Of a stretch of DNA of 64,000 nt, positions 46,958 through 56,783 are shown in pieces. Source of the DNA: Arenibacterium halophilum. GTDB lineage: Bacteria; Pseudomonadota; Alphaproteobacteria; Rhodobacterales; Rhodobacteraceae. Position 1 is the first letter of the stretch; the number at the start of each line of letters is the position of its first letter. A program made the position numbers and the translations under genes. The notes beneath the pieces are model-generated. The model worked only from the letters and a program-made list of their open reading frames with translations. It did not search any database and was not told the DNA's origin. The stretch lies in contig NZ_VCPC01000002.1 in the NCBI RefSeq assembly GCF_005938225.1, positions 992,001 to 1,056,000 on the forward strand, read 5' to 3'.

Positions 46958-46977
46958 CGTCCGATGTCATGTTTGGA

Positions 46978-48156
46978 TCAGCGGATCTTGACGGTTTCGT
47001 TCTTGCCGTCCTTCACCTCGATCTCGCGATAGGTGCCCGCGCTTTCGCCCGGTCCGATCAGTTCAACCGCCGAGGCGCCGACGTAATCGATGTCACCACC
47101 GTCGGCGATGATCTGCAGGCCCTTGGCCAGCTCGCCGGGATAGATTTTTTCGCCGGGCGCATTGGCCACTTCAAGGATCTTCGGGCCGTAGGCCGCCGGA
47201 TCGGTCGATTTGGCCGCCTGCATGGCGAACATGAACAGCGCCGCCGCGTCATAGCTTTCCGGCGTATAGGGCGAGGTCGCGTCGAAATCGCTGCCCGCCA
47301 TTTCGACCAGCCGGTCGATGCCGTCGCCTTCGGTGCCCGCGATCTGGCCAAAAGATCCGTCAAGATCGGGGCCAACGTTGGTGGGCAGGCTTTCCCCGAT
47401 CATGCCGCCGGGCAGACCGAAGGTGTCGAACGCGCCCGAATCCAGCGCCGAGCGGATGATGCCCAGACCGCCTTGGTCAAGGTATCCCGCGACGACCAGA
47501 ATGTCGCCACCGGCCGAGGCCAGCGCGCCCACTTCGGCGGAATAGTCGGCCTTGCCGTCTTCATGCGCGGCATAGATCGTCACTTCGCCGCCCGCGGCTT
47601 CGAAGTTCGATTTGATCGCATCGGCCAGACCCTTGCCGTAGTCGTTGTTGGTGTAGGTCAGCGCGATCGACTTGATGCCGCGGTCCTGCAGCACTTCGGT
47701 CATCACCTGGCCTTCGCGCGCGTCCGACGGTGCGGTGCGGAAGAACAGATCGTTGTCTTCGACGGTCGACAGGCCCGGCGAGGTGGCCGAGGGCGAAATC
47801 ATCACCATCCCGTTCGGGATCGCCACGTTCTGCAGCACGGCGCCGGTCACACCGGAACAGTCGCCACCGATCAGCCCGGCAATGCCGTCCGCGATCAGGC
47901 GTTCCGCGTTCGAGGTCGCAAGGCCATTGTCGATGCAGCCCGAATCCGCGCGCATCGGCGTGACGGTCGCGCCATCCATGAAGGCGCCACTGTCGTTCAC
48001 TTCCTTGATCGCAAGCTCGGCACCCGATGCCATCGGGCCGGCCAGCGATTCGATCGGCCCGGTAAAGCCGAACAGGATGCCCAGTTTGACATCGTCGGCC
48101 AGACCCGCCGTACCGGTCAGCGCAACGGCAGCCGAGGCAAGAAGAAGCTTTTTCAT
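46978..48156 (-). CDS. livK: Branched-chain amino acid-type periplasmic binding protein
   Basis: This 392-aa type I periplasmic binding protein has a signal peptide (MKKLLLASAAVALTGTAGLA) and begins its mature part DDVKLGILFGFTGPIESLA. ATG 48156 has GGGAG upstream; the extension to 48180 is rejected. The domain ends YREIEVKDGKNETVKIR. The ligand may be branched-chain amino acids, other amides or a related compound; the family is broad. First gene of the operon. Confidence 0.92.
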   Translation of the reverse strand: MKKLLLASAAVALTGTAGLADDVKLGILFGFTGPIESLAGPMASGAELAIKEVNDSGAFMDGATVTPMRADSGCIDNGLATSNAERLIADGIAGLIGGDCSGVTGAVLQNVAIPNGMVMISPSATSPGLSTVEDNDLFFRTAPSDAREGQVMTEVLQDRGIKSIALTYTNNDYGKGLADAIKSNFEAAGGEVTIYAAHEDGKADYSAEVGALASAGGDILVVAGYLDQGGLGIIRSALDSGAFDTFGLPGGMIGESLPTNVGPDLDGSFGQIAGTEGDGIDRLVEMAGSDFDATSPYTPESYDAAALFMFAMQAAKSTDPAAYGPKILEVANAPGEKIYPGELAKGLQIIADGGDIDYVGASAVELIGPGESAGTYREIEVKDGKNETVKIR

Positions 48157-48328
48157 GAAGGTACTCCCTTGTTGGAACATTTACGTTCAAACCAAAACCT
48201 AGGCGGGGAAAAACAAAAAGAAAAGTGCCTTCCAGTCAGGTCACTGTGCCTTTTGCGCGGTTCCGGCGTTTGCCGGGCATCCGATGGGCGCTAGATTGAA
48301 TGTCTGGCGCATGTATCGGGGAAGAAAC

Positions 48329-49429
48329 ATGATTTTTGCAGGTAATATCGCGCGCGGGCTGGTGATTGCGGGCCTGTTTTCGGGGCCGGTTGCGGCTCTG
48401 GACACCTCTGTCGGAGAGCTGACGGCAACGGAAATGGTGTCAGGCCTGTCGGAACCCTGGGCCATTGGCCTGCTGCCAAAAGGTGGCTTTCTGGTGACCG
48501 AACGCACCGGGCGCCTGTTGCTGGTGCAGGACGGGCAGGCGCAAGCCGTGGACGGGGCGCCGGAGGTCTGGGCGAACGGTCAGGGTGGGTTGCTGGATGT
48601 TACCATTGCCCGCGATTTCGACCAGAGCCGAGAGATCTTTCTGACCTACGCGCACCCGCAGCAGGGCGGTGGCAGCACCGCGCTGGCCGTGGCGCGGCTG
48701 TCCGACGATGGCTCACGGCTGGAAAATCTGCGCCGCATCTTCGCCGCCAGCCCGGTCAGCAGTGCGGGCCGGCATTTCGGCAGCCGGGTTGTTGAAGCCG
48801 AGGATGGTACACTGTTCCTGACGCTGGGCGAACGCGGTGACAGGCCGTCCTCTCAGGATCTGGGCAGCCATAATGGCAGCGTCATCCGGATCAATCGGGA
48901 TGGCAGCGTGCCGCGCGACAATCCCTTTACTGAAACCAATGGTGCCTTGCCGGAAATCTGGTCGTACGGGCATCGCAACATTCAGGGCGCGGGGCTGGAC
49001 GGCGCCGGCAAACTGGTGATCGCCGAACATGGCGCGCGTGGCGGGGACGAAGTGAACCGTCCGAAGAAGGGCGCGAACTTCGGCTGGCCGGTGATTTCCT
49101 ATGGCGTGCATTATTCCGGGGCGAAGATCGGCGAGGGCACTGCGAAAGACGGCATGGAGCAGCCCGAATTCTACTGGGATCCCTCTATCGCACCCTCGGG
49201 GCTGATCGTGCATTCGGGCAAGATGTTCCCGGAATGGGAAGGCGACACCTTTGTCGGGTCGCTGAAGTTCGACTATATCGCCCGGCTGTCCGGCAGCCCC
49301 CTGACCGAGGTTGAACAGATCGAAGGCACGCAAACCGCCCGTGTGCGCGATCTGGCCGAGGGCCCGGATGGCGCGATCTGGTTCATCTCGGTCGGGCAGG
49401 GCGCGGTGTACCGCCTTACCCGTGGGTAA
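48329..49429 (+). CDS. PQQ-dependent soluble aldose sugar dehydrogenase-like protein
   Basis: Start 48329 (MIFAGNIARGLVIAGLFSGP) has GGGGAAGAA upstream. The 366-aa protein has a signal peptide and a six-bladed beta-propeller of the glucose/sorbosone dehydrogenase group, with VSSAGRHFGSRVVEAEDG, WSYGHRNIQGAGLD and ARGGDEVNRPKKGANFGWP. It oxidises sugars in the periplasm with PQQ. No pqq genes are in view. Confidence 0.88.
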   Translation: MIFAGNIARGLVIAGLFSGPVAALDTSVGELTATEMVSGLSEPWAIGLLPKGGFLVTERTGRLLLVQDGQAQAVDGAPEVWANGQGGLLDVTIARDFDQSREIFLTYAHPQQGGGSTALAVARLSDDGSRLENLRRIFAASPVSSAGRHFGSRVVEAEDGTLFLTLGERGDRPSSQDLGSHNGSVIRINRDGSVPRDNPFTETNGALPEIWSYGHRNIQGAGLDGAGKLVIAEHGARGGDEVNRPKKGANFGWPVISYGVHYSGAKIGEGTAKDGMEQPEFYWDPSIAPSGLIVHSGKMFPEWEGDTFVGSLKFDYIARLSGSPLTEVEQIEGTQTARVRDLAEGPDGAIWFISVGQGAVYRLTRG

Positions 49430-49539
49430 GATGCCTTCGGCTTGGGTAAGGCCGCAGGTAAGGTTTCGAAATCCGTGGCAACGCAAGGCGCCTGCGCTAA
49501 GATAGCCGTGAACTCAATTTGATGACCCGAGGTTTTCCA

Positions 49540-49956
49540 ATGCGTATTCTCTGCCTGCTCCTCCTCCTGATATTGCCCACACTTGCCCCCGCCCAAGAGC
49601 GGGATTCCGTTTTTGCCAGCTACGAAGACTACGCCCGCTTCGTCGACAGCCGCGTGATGGGCCGCCGGTTCATCGAGCTGATCCAGGTGCTGGGCGGGCG
49701 CGATGAATACACACCCGAACAGTTGCAAGGCGCCGACCAGCGGTTCCGGGCGATCTATCCCCGCGATTTCAGCAATGGCGCAGTAACCAAGCAGATCGAC
49801 CTTGGCAGCGGGTTCGGTCAGGAAATGCGGATCTACTGGGACGAGGGCGTTGGGTACATCTATTACTACGCGCTGCTGCACAATCGCGGCGACAGCCTTG
49901 TCGTCATCAACTTCACGCTCAACAGCAATGTCGACAAGGTGTTGGGAAAGTTCTGA
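49540..49956 (+). CDS. Small secreted protein of unknown function
   Basis: Start 49540 (MRILCLLLLLILPTLAPAQE) gives a 138-aa product with a signal peptide; the mature part is about 120 residues of mixed alpha/beta with no Cys. I do not recognise the family. It reads in the same direction as the sugar dehydrogenase gene, 110 bp behind it. It is convergent with the GlxA gene, with 24 bp between them. Confidence 0.68.
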   Translation: MRILCLLLLLILPTLAPAQERDSVFASYEDYARFVDSRVMGRRFIELIQVLGGRDEYTPEQLQGADQRFRAIYPRDFSNGAVTKQIDLGSGFGQEMRIYWDEGVGYIYYYALLHNRGDSLVVINFTLNSNVDKVLGKF

Positions 49957-49980
49957 CTCCTCCCGCCCCGACCGCGCGCC

Positions 49981-50985
49981 CTAAATCGACAGCCGCGCCG
50001 CCTGGCTGCCACGCTCACGGTAAGGCGTCGTGTCGTAATGCGCGCGGTAGCATTTCGAGAAATGCGAGGGCGAGGCAAAGCCGCAGGCCAGTGCCACGTT
50101 GATCACGCTCATATCCGTCTGCATCAAAAGGTTGCGCGCCTTCTGCAACCGAAGCTCCATGTAATACCGCTTGGGCGAGCGGTTGAGGTATCGGCGGAAC
50201 AACCGCTCCAGCTGACGGGTCGACATGCCCACGTCGCGGGCCAGAATGGCGGGGCTGATCGGTTCCTCGATATTGGCCTCCATCATCTGGATGACCTGGC
50301 TCAGCTTGGGATGGCGCACCCCGATACGGGTTGGCACAGACAGGCGCTGGGTGTCCTGATCGGTGCGGATCGAGGAATAGATCAGCTGGTCGGCCACGGC
50401 ATTGGCAAGGTCCGAGCCGTGATCGTCGGCAATGATCTTCAACATCAGGTCAATCGACGACGTGCCACCGGCGGTGGTGACCCGGTTGCCATCCACCACG
50501 AAGACCGATTTCGTCAACGTCACCTCGTCGAATTCCTCGGCGAAGCTGTCGGCGTTTTCCCAATGGATCGTCGCGCGTTTGCCGTCCAGCAGCCCGGCGC
50601 GGGCCAGTGTGTAAGACGCGGTGCAAAGCCCGCCGACCAGCGCGCCCTTGCGCGCCTCGCGGCGGAGCCAGCCCAGAACCCGCTTGGTCGACACATCCTG
50701 AATGGTCAGCCCGCCGCAGACGATGATCGAATCGTCGCGGCTCAGCTCTTCCAGATCGCGATCGACCTGAAAGGTGCTGCCCGCCGAACAGGTGACCGGC
50801 CCGCCGCCTTCGCTAACCAGCTGCCAGGCGTACAGATCGTGCCCCGACATGCGGTTGGCGATGCGCAGGCATTCCACCGCCGAGGCAAAACTGAGCATGG
50901 TGAATTTTTCCAGCAGGACGAAGATAAACATCCGCGGTTTTACAGGCGGTTTGGCTGGCTCGACAACTTTACGTTGTTCTTTCAT
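49981..50985 (-). CDS. GlxA/GbdR-type AraC regulator with DJ-1/PfpI domain
   Basis: This 334-aa regulator has an N-terminal DJ-1/PfpI-like domain (about 15-195, with [16 protein letters not shown]) and a C-terminal AraC double helix-turn-helix (about 220-325, with [21 protein letters not shown] and [19 protein letters not shown]). Relatives sense glycine betaine, choline or carnitine derivatives. A roseobacter use of such osmolytes fits, but the target is not known. AAGGAAAA precedes the ATG. Confidence 0.9.
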   Translation of the reverse strand: MKEQRKVVEPAKPPVKPRMFIFVLLEKFTMLSFASAVECLRIANRMSGHDLYAWQLVSEGGGPVTCSAGSTFQVDRDLEELSRDDSIIVCGGLTIQDVSTKRVLGWLRREARKGALVGGLCTASYTLARAGLLDGKRATIHWENADSFAEEFDEVTLTKSVFVVDGNRVTTAGGTSSIDLMLKIIADDHGSDLANAVADQLIYSSIRTDQDTQRLSVPTRIGVRHPKLSQVIQMMEANIEEPISPAILARDVGMSTRQLERLFRRYLNRSPKRYYMELRLQKARNLLMQTDMSVINVALACGFASPSHFSKCYRAHYDTTPYRERGSQAARLSI

Positions 50986-51148
50986 GGCTTTTCCTTCGCG
51001 TGTGACAAACCCGCACGCGGACGGCTTGTCGCGGCGTCACATTGCTCAGAGGTTTGGAGCGACGTCAAGTGGTCGCATTTCTGATATGGTCAGGGAGCGG
51101 GCGCTTTTGTATAAGGTTTGCTCATTCATTAACACAGGGGCTGAGGAC

Positions 51149-52519
51149 ATGGGCGACTGGTCGAAATCGGAATGGCGGAACAAACCCCGGATCCAGATGC
51201 CTGACTATACGGACGCAGACAAGCTGGCGAATGTGGAAGCGAAGCTGTCGAAGTACCCCCCGCTGGTGTTCGCGGGCGAGGCGCGGCGGCTGAAACGCGA
51301 GCTGGGCGCGGCCGCGCGGGGCGAGGCCTTTGTGCTGCAGGGGGGCGATTGCGCCGAAGCCTTTGACCAGTTCAGCGCCGATGCGATCCGCGACACCTTC
51401 AAGGTGATGCTGCAGATGGCGATGGTGCTGACCTTCGCCGCCAAGGTGCCGGTGATCAAGGTTGGGCGCATGGCGGGCCAGTTCGCAAAACCGCGCAGCG
51501 CGCCGACGGAAACCGTGGATGGCGTGGAACTGCCCAGCTACCGCGGCGACATCATCAACGATCTGGCCTTCACGCCCGAGGCGCGCATTCCCGACCCGGA
51601 CCGCATGTTGCAGGCCTACACCCAGGCGGCGGCGACGCTGAACCTGATCCGCGCGTTTTCGACGGGGGGCTATGCCGATGTGCACCAGGTCCACGCCTGG
51701 ACACTGGGATTCACCGAAAGCGGCAAGGCCGACCGCTATCGCGAAATGGCGAACCGCATCACCGACGCGCTTGATTTCATGTCGGCCGCCGGCGTCACGC
51801 AGGACACCGCTCATACCCTGCAATCGGTGGATTATTATACAAGCCACGAGGCGCTGCTGCTGGAATACGAAGAGGCGCTGACCCGTGTCGACACCACCAG
51901 CGGCAACTGGCTGGCGGGCTCGGGCCACATGATCTGGATCGGCGACCGCACGCGCCAGCCCGACGGCGCGCATGTGGAATATTGCCGGGGTGTGCAGAAC
52001 CCGATCGGGCTGAAATGCGGCCCCTCGATGACGCCCGAGGATCTGAAGGTGCTGATGAAGCGGCTGAACCCCAAGAACGAACAGGGCCGCCTGACCCTGA
52101 TCGCGCGCTTCGGCGCGGGCAAGGTGGCGGAACATCTGCCGCGCCTGATCCGCACCGTCCGCGAGGAAGGGGCCGAGGTGGTCTGGGTCTGCGATCCGAT
52201 GCATGGCAACACGATCAAGTCGTCCTCGGGCTTCAAGACGCGTCCGTTCGACTCGGTCCTGCGCGAGGTGCGCGAATTCTTTGCCGTGCACCGCGACGAA
52301 GGCACCATCCCGGGCGGCGTGCATTTCGAGATGACCGGGCAAGACGTGACCGAATGCACCGGAGGCGTGCGCGAAGTCACCGACGAAGACCTGTCAGACC
52401 GCTATCACACCGCCTGCGACCCCCGCCTGAACGCCTCGCAATCGCTGGAACTGGCGTTCCTGGTGGCCGAAGAACTCACCTCCCTCCGCGAAGCCCGCCG
52501 CGACCGCGCCGCGGGGTGA
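51149..52519 (+). CDS. Class II DAHP synthase
   Basis: ATG 51149 ([20 protein letters not shown]) is preferred; an open frame extends back to 50774 but overlaps the divergent GlxA gene. The 456-aa class II (plant-like) 3-deoxy-7-phosphoheptulonate synthase condenses PEP and erythrose-4-phosphate at the head of the shikimate path. Signatures are [39 protein letters not shown] and [13 protein letters not shown]. It is followed by a clear terminator. Confidence 0.95.
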   Translation: MGDWSKSEWRNKPRIQMPDYTDADKLANVEAKLSKYPPLVFAGEARRLKRELGAAARGEAFVLQGGDCAEAFDQFSADAIRDTFKVMLQMAMVLTFAAKVPVIKVGRMAGQFAKPRSAPTETVDGVELPSYRGDIINDLAFTPEARIPDPDRMLQAYTQAAATLNLIRAFSTGGYADVHQVHAWTLGFTESGKADRYREMANRITDALDFMSAAGVTQDTAHTLQSVDYYTSHEALLLEYEEALTRVDTTSGNWLAGSGHMIWIGDRTRQPDGAHVEYCRGVQNPIGLKCGPSMTPEDLKVLMKRLNPKNEQGRLTLIARFGAGKVAEHLPRLIRTVREEGAEVVWVCDPMHGNTIKSSSGFKTRPFDSVLREVREFFAVHRDEGTIPGGVHFEMTGQDVTECTGGVREVTDEDLSDRYHTACDPRLNASQSLELAFLVAEELTSLREARRDRAAG

Positions 52520-52541
52520 GTTTGGGGAGAGGTTGAGAAAG

Positions 52542-52570
52542 AGGCGTCCCTGTGGGGGCGCCTTTTTTTT
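52542..52570 (+). terminator. Rho-independent terminator of the DAHP synthase gene
   Basis: A stem AGGCGTCCC...GGGGGCGCCT is followed by eight Ts, 23 bp after the stop codon. Confidence 0.88.
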
Positions 52571-52885
52571 CGGCAAAAGCGTACACTCGCAAGTGCGCTA
52601 ACCTGTGAGGCAAAATGCAAGCGGTCATCGTCGGTGCCGAGCCACGTAATGACCAACACTTGTTGTACCGAACTACGCCGGGACACGCAAAAGTTGCTAT
52701 GGATGATCGCCTGGCGCATGTCAAAGAACAAGCTTTGTGGGCAGGGTCGCTTGATCGAAATGGAAAGTCGCTGCATCATGATGAGGTCAGTGATTTGAGG
52801 CACACACATTGACTGGCGCAAAATGAAGTGACTCCTTAATAGGTTAAATTTTGGCGACATAACTTTCTATATTGGAGGATTTCTG
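52571..52885. other. Gap before the OmpA-like orphan
   Basis: No gene is supported in these 315 bases. The short plus-strand frame at 52615-52812 has no recognised family and no Shine-Dalgarno. The composition shifts from GC-rich to clearly AT-richer around 52600 and stays so through the next gene. A GGAGGA at 52874-52879 is the ribosome site of that gene. Confidence 0.5.
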
Positions 52886-53743
52886 GTGGGGCTTAGAACG
52901 AACACGTACACGCCATATTTTAATGCCGTTCTGGTAATGAAGCGTGGGTCAAAGGAGCTGGTGAAGAAAAATATCGCCGCCTCAAGCGGAACCGTCAAGC
53001 TTGGAAAGGTTTTGGCGCCATGTGACTTTGCTATCGGCATTAAGGGGTTCATTTGCGATGCAAAAGCAAAAGGAAAGCATCCCAGGCCATTTTCGGATCC
53101 TTCCTTTTCAGTGCGGTGGTATATGAAGCTGGACGAGGCAGGGAATTGGGAGGCAGCAGGCGCACCACAGATCGAAAAGCTTTCGAAGCACAAGCTTTCC
53201 TTCGAAACTGGCGAAATTGTGCCTTTCATGAAGAAAGGTGAAGTTCAATTATCTGTAAAAATGACATCCAGCCCGCCACTTCTTCAAAAAAAGAAAAAAA
53301 CTATTTCCATGAAGTTCCTATATGAAGTAGAAGAACCAAAGAAAGGAGTGAAGAAAAAGATTTCATTTAATTACACGGTCGGCCCATATCTGACTGACAA
53401 AGATCAGTTCACGCAAATTGATAAAAAAGCAAAGAAGCCGAAAGGTGTGCTGTATCCTTTGGAGTTTGAGAAAAAGATTTCGGCCATTTTGAAGAAATAT
53501 ACCGTTGAAGAGGCTACAATCACCGGCTACGCAGATTCTCGCGGGACGGAACTTCACAATAAAGGGTTAGGATTGCGGCGGGCAACAAATTTTGCAAAAT
53601 TTTTACAGGCAATACCGGATATCGATCGCAAGAATACCTTTGTTGATCCCAAGACACGTGGCGAAGCCCCTGGATCCACGACAGAAGAGGATAATCCAAG
53701 CCAACGGGTTGTCGTTGTTAAAATTCTAGCCTCACAAAAGTAG
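52886..53743 (+). CDS. Lysine-rich orphan protein with a C-terminal OmpA-like domain
   Basis: This 285-aa protein starts with GTG (GGAGGA six bases upstream) and has no signal peptide or membrane anchor. The N-terminal two thirds (1-180) match nothing that I know and are unusually rich in Lys (VQLSVKMTSSPPLLQKKKKT, EEPKKGVKKKISF). The C-terminal 90 residues carry the OmpA/MotB peptidoglycan-binding pattern: TITGYADSRGTELHNKGLGL then RRATNFAKFL. Without export signals it would act in the cytoplasm, or be secreted by another route. The AT-rich, Lys-rich composition differs from all neighbours and suggests recent transfer. Unknown function. Confidence 0.8.
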   Translation: MGLRTNTYTPYFNAVLVMKRGSKELVKKNIAASSGTVKLGKVLAPCDFAIGIKGFICDAKAKGKHPRPFSDPSFSVRWYMKLDEAGNWEAAGAPQIEKLSKHKLSFETGEIVPFMKKGEVQLSVKMTSSPPLLQKKKKTISMKFLYEVEEPKKGVKKKISFNYTVGPYLTDKDQFTQIDKKAKKPKGVLYPLEFEKKISAILKKYTVEEATITGYADSRGTELHNKGLGLRRATNFAKFLQAIPDIDRKNTFVDPKTRGEAPGSTTEEDNPSQRVVVVKILASQK

Positions 53744-53790
53744 CGGGGACCACTCCTTGCCGTCGCGCGATACCTGTACGTGCGATAGCT

Positions 53791-54522
53791 CTACGACTTC
53801 ACCAGCCACAGGTAGGGGCGTTTGCGCTCGGGGCGGACCAAGGGGCGTTGGGGGTCGGCGAAACCCGGGGCTTTGCTAGTGGTTTTGGGCGCTTCGGGGG
53901 TGTCATAGCGCAAGCCGCTGATCTCGCGGTGGGCGGCGTGGGTGATGTCGAACCGGCAGGGCACGGTCGGGGCGGGGGCGTTCGAGACCAGCACGCCAAG
54001 GCAGCGGCTGATATCGCCAAGGTCGCTTTTCAGCGGCAACAGGATCACGTTGGCGTCGAACTGGCTGCGGCCACGGCGGGCCTCTGAGCAGAGGCTGAGT
54101 TCGGTAACGCTGGGGCCGTCGAAGGTGCGGCGCATCACTTCGCCCAGGCTGTTGCGGGCCGCGGGGGTGAACAGGGCGCTGGCGGGCATGCCGCGCACTT
54201 CCATTCCGGCAAGTTGGATCAGATGTTGCCCGGCTAGTCGGAAGCGGGCGATTTCCGGCGCGATCCGTTCAAGGATAAAGGCGTATTCCAGCAGGTTTTC
54301 CAACCCGCGCGGGTCAATCTGGGTGCGGTAGGGAATGCCGCCGCCGTTGCGTAGGGCTGTCCAATAGGCCTCGGCCTGCCGTAGCGGCGACAGGCTGTGG
54401 TTGGGGCGAAACTTGCCTAGCTCGACGATCTTGTCGGCCGGCGGCTGTGCCGCTTTGATTTCGGTGTCCACGATCAGAACTCCTGACAGCTGGCAGGTGC
54501 TGGGGAAGTCCCCGGCATCCAC
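53791..54522 (-). CDS. PAS-domain protein of the Rhodobacteraceae PAS_5 type
   Basis: This 243-aa protein has a central PAS-like domain (about 45-180, with GLENLLEYAFILERIAPEIARFRLAGQHL). It has no kinase, cyclase or DNA-binding part. The C-terminal 50 residues are Pro/Arg-rich. Such stand-alone PAS proteins are common in this order, and a role in sensing or polar signalling is assumed but not shown. It is convergent with the OmpA-like orphan. Confidence 0.75.
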   Translation of the reverse strand: MDAGDFPSTCQLSGVLIVDTEIKAAQPPADKIVELGKFRPNHSLSPLRQAEAYWTALRNGGGIPYRTQIDPRGLENLLEYAFILERIAPEIARFRLAGQHLIQLAGMEVRGMPASALFTPAARNSLGEVMRRTFDGPSVTELSLCSEARRGRSQFDANVILLPLKSDLGDISRCLGVLVSNAPAPTVPCRFDITHAAHREISGLRYDTPEAPKTTSKAPGFADPQRPLVRPERKRPYLWLVKS

Positions 54523-54719
54523 GCTGCCCGCACCTGTTATTAAAAGATGAATTGGTTACCTAAGTCTTAATGTATATCGAATCGTTTCAAATTTGGAGCA
54601 TTAGGTTTCGAAATGGTTAACGGTTTGCCGGTGGCTGTCAGGGTTGCCCCGGTTGCCGGTTTGACGTTATCTGCGCCCACCCGCCAGAGGAGCGGGGCAG
54701 GCAACAGGCGCGGAGTTTC

Positions 54720-55610
54720 ATGATACGGTCGATGACGGCATTCGCTTCGGGCACGGGTGGCCTGGGTCAGCACAGTTGGACGTGGGAGTTGCGCAGCGTC
54801 AACGCCAAGGGGCTTGATCTGCGCCTGCGGGTGCCCGACTGGCTGGACGGGCTGGAAGCCGCATTGCGGGCCGATCTGGGCAAGGCGCTGAGCCGGGGCA
54901 GCGTGACGCTGGGGCTGCGCGTGACGCGCGATGGCGACGAAGGCCGGATCGCGCTGAACCCGTCGACCATGAACACAGTTCTGGATGCGCTGGCCGAGAT
55001 CGAGGCCGAGGCGCTGCGCCGGGGCATGACGCTGGCGCCCTCGCGCGCCGCCGATCTGCTGGGTGTGCGTGGGATGCTGGATGTCTCAAGCGGTTCGGAT
55101 GATGCAGGCCCGCTGGTCGCGCAGTTGAAGCGCGAGTTTCCCGACCTGGTGGCGCGTTTCCTTGAGATGCGCGAGTCGGAAGGCGCGGCGCTTGAGGGGG
55201 TGCTGCGCGGCCAGATCGACCAAATCGAAACCCTGACCACGCAGGCCGCCGCCCTGGTCGAGGGCCGCCGCGCCGCGATGGCCGAGGCGTTGCAGGCCAA
55301 CCTGGCGAGGGTAATGGGCAGCGGGCAAAGCGCCGACCCGGACCGCGTAGCGCAGGAACTGGCGATGATCGCGGTGAAATCGGACGTGACCGAGGAAATC
55401 GACCGGCTGGTGGCCCATGTCGCCGCTGCGCGAGAGTTGGTGGAAACGGGCGGACCGATCGGGCGCAAGCTGGATTTCCTGACGCAGGAATTCAACCGAG
55501 AGGCGAATACGCTCTGTTCCAAATCGCAGCACCGCGAGTTGACGGCGCTGGGGCTGGAGCTGAAGGCGGTGATCGACCAGATGCGCGAGCAGGTTCAGAA
55601 TGTCGAATAA
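54720..55610 (+). CDS. yicC: YicC-family endoribonuclease
   Basis: This 296-aa protein starts [20 protein letters not shown] and contains [18 protein letters not shown], and ends [21 protein letters not shown], all typical of YicC. E. coli YicC is an endoribonuclease affecting small RNAs. GGAG precedes the ATG. It overlaps gmk by 11 bp, a conserved arrangement. Confidence 0.94.
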   Translation: MIRSMTAFASGTGGLGQHSWTWELRSVNAKGLDLRLRVPDWLDGLEAALRADLGKALSRGSVTLGLRVTRDGDEGRIALNPSTMNTVLDALAEIEAEALRRGMTLAPSRAADLLGVRGMLDVSSGSDDAGPLVAQLKREFPDLVARFLEMRESEGAALEGVLRGQIDQIETLTTQAAALVEGRRAAMAEALQANLARVMGSGQSADPDRVAQELAMIAVKSDVTEEIDRLVAHVAAARELVETGGPIGRKLDFLTQEFNREANTLCSKSQHRELTALGLELKAVIDQMREQVQNVE

Positions 55611-56256
55611 TGCGCAAGGCGCGGCCCGCCGGGGGCTGCTGATCATCCTCAGCTCGCCTTCGGGGGCGGGGAAATCGACGCTCGCCCGCAGGTTGCGCGA
55701 CTGGGACAGCGACATCGTGTTCTCGGTCAGCGCCACCACCCGCGCGCCGCGCCCCGGAGAGGTGGACGGCGCCGATTACCATTTCACCAGCGAATCCGCG
55801 TTCAAGGCGCAGGTGGCCAATGGCGGGATGCTGGAACACGCCCATGTGTTCGGCAACTTCTACGGCTCGCCCAAGGCGCCGGTGCAGGCCGCCATCGACG
55901 AAGGCCGCGATGTGCTGTTCGATATCGACTGGCAGGGCGCGCAACAAATCCGCAACTCGGCCCTTGGCGCGCATACGCTGTCGATCTTCCTGCTGCCGCC
56001 GTCGATTGGCGAATTGCGCCGGCGGCTGGAATCGCGCGCGCAGGACGATGCCGACACCATAGCGCGGCGGATGCAGCGGAGTTGGGACGAAATCAGCCAC
56101 TGGGACGGGTATGATTTCGTGCTGGTGAACGACGATCTTGACGCCACCGAGGCGCATCTGAAAACCATTGTCACGGCGACGCGCCTGCGCCGCCTGCAAC
56201 AGCCGGGGTTGACGGACCATGTGCGCGCCCTGCAATCCGAATTCGAGGATCTCTGA
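55600..56256 (+). CDS. gmk: Guanylate kinase
   Basis: The 218-aa enzyme phosphorylates GMP. It has the P-loop [30 protein letters not shown] and [10 protein letters not shown], and ends in the lid and C-terminal helices. It starts within yicC. Confidence 0.96.
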   Translation: MSNNAQGAARRGLLIILSSPSGAGKSTLARRLRDWDSDIVFSVSATTRAPRPGEVDGADYHFTSESAFKAQVANGGMLEHAHVFGNFYGSPKAPVQAAIDEGRDVLFDIDWQGAQQIRNSALGAHTLSIFLLPPSIGELRRRLESRAQDDADTIARRMQRSWDEISHWDGYDFVLVNDDLDATEAHLKTIVTATRLRRLQQPGLTDHVRALQSEFEDL

Positions 56257-56783
56257 TGCCGCTTTACGCCCTTGGCACCCATCGCCCGCAGTTGCACCCC
56301 GACACATGGGTCGCCCCCGATGCCAACCTGATCGGGCAGGTGGTGATGGAGGAGGGATCCTCGGTCTGGTTCGGCACCACGATCCGCGCCGACCATGAAA
56401 TCATCCTGATCGGCAAAGGCAGCAACGTGCAGGAAAACTGCGTGATGCATATCGACGCCGGGTTTCCGCTGACCATCGGGGAAAACTGTACCATCGGGCA
56501 CAAGGTGATGCTGCATGGATGCACCATTGGTGACAACACGCTGGTGGGCATGGGCGCAACCATTCTGAATGGCGCGAAGATCGGCAGGAACTGCCTGATC
56601 GGGGCCGGGGCGCTGGTGACCGAGAACAAGGAAATTCCCGACAACTCGCTGGTTATGGGTGCGCCGGGCAAGGTGGTGCGCGAGGTCGATGAAAAGGCGC
56701 TGCAGCGGATGATTTCCGGCTCGCTGCATTATCAGGACAACATGCGCCGCTTCCGCGACGAGATGAGAGAAATCGAAGAATGA
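56256..56783 (+). CDS. Gamma-class carbonic anhydrase-like hexapeptide protein
   Basis: This 175-aa left-handed beta-helix protein shows repeats of the LIGQVVMEEGSSVWFGTTIR type and the zinc His residues in MHIDAGFPLTIG, CTIGHKVMLHGCTIGD. Members are zinc-dependent gamma carbonic anhydrases or acyl-transfer relatives; activity varies. The ATG overlaps the gmk TGA by one base and the stop overlaps the next start by four bases. Confidence 0.9.
   Translation: MPLYALGTHRPQLHPDTWVAPDANLIGQVVMEEGSSVWFGTTIRADHEIILIGKGSNVQENCVMHIDAGFPLTIGENCTIGHKVMLHGCTIGDNTLVGMGATILNGAKIGRNCLIGAGALVTENKEIPDNSLVMGAPGKVVREVDEKALQRMISGSLHYQDNMRRFRDEMREIEE

Noticed and set aside
50774-51148. In-frame upstream extension of the DAHP synthase frame
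   Set aside because: It overlaps the divergent GlxA regulator and family proteins start at MGDWSKSEW.
52615-52812. Small plus-strand frame before the OmpA-like orphan
   Set aside because: No Shine-Dalgarno, no homology that I recognise and irregular composition.
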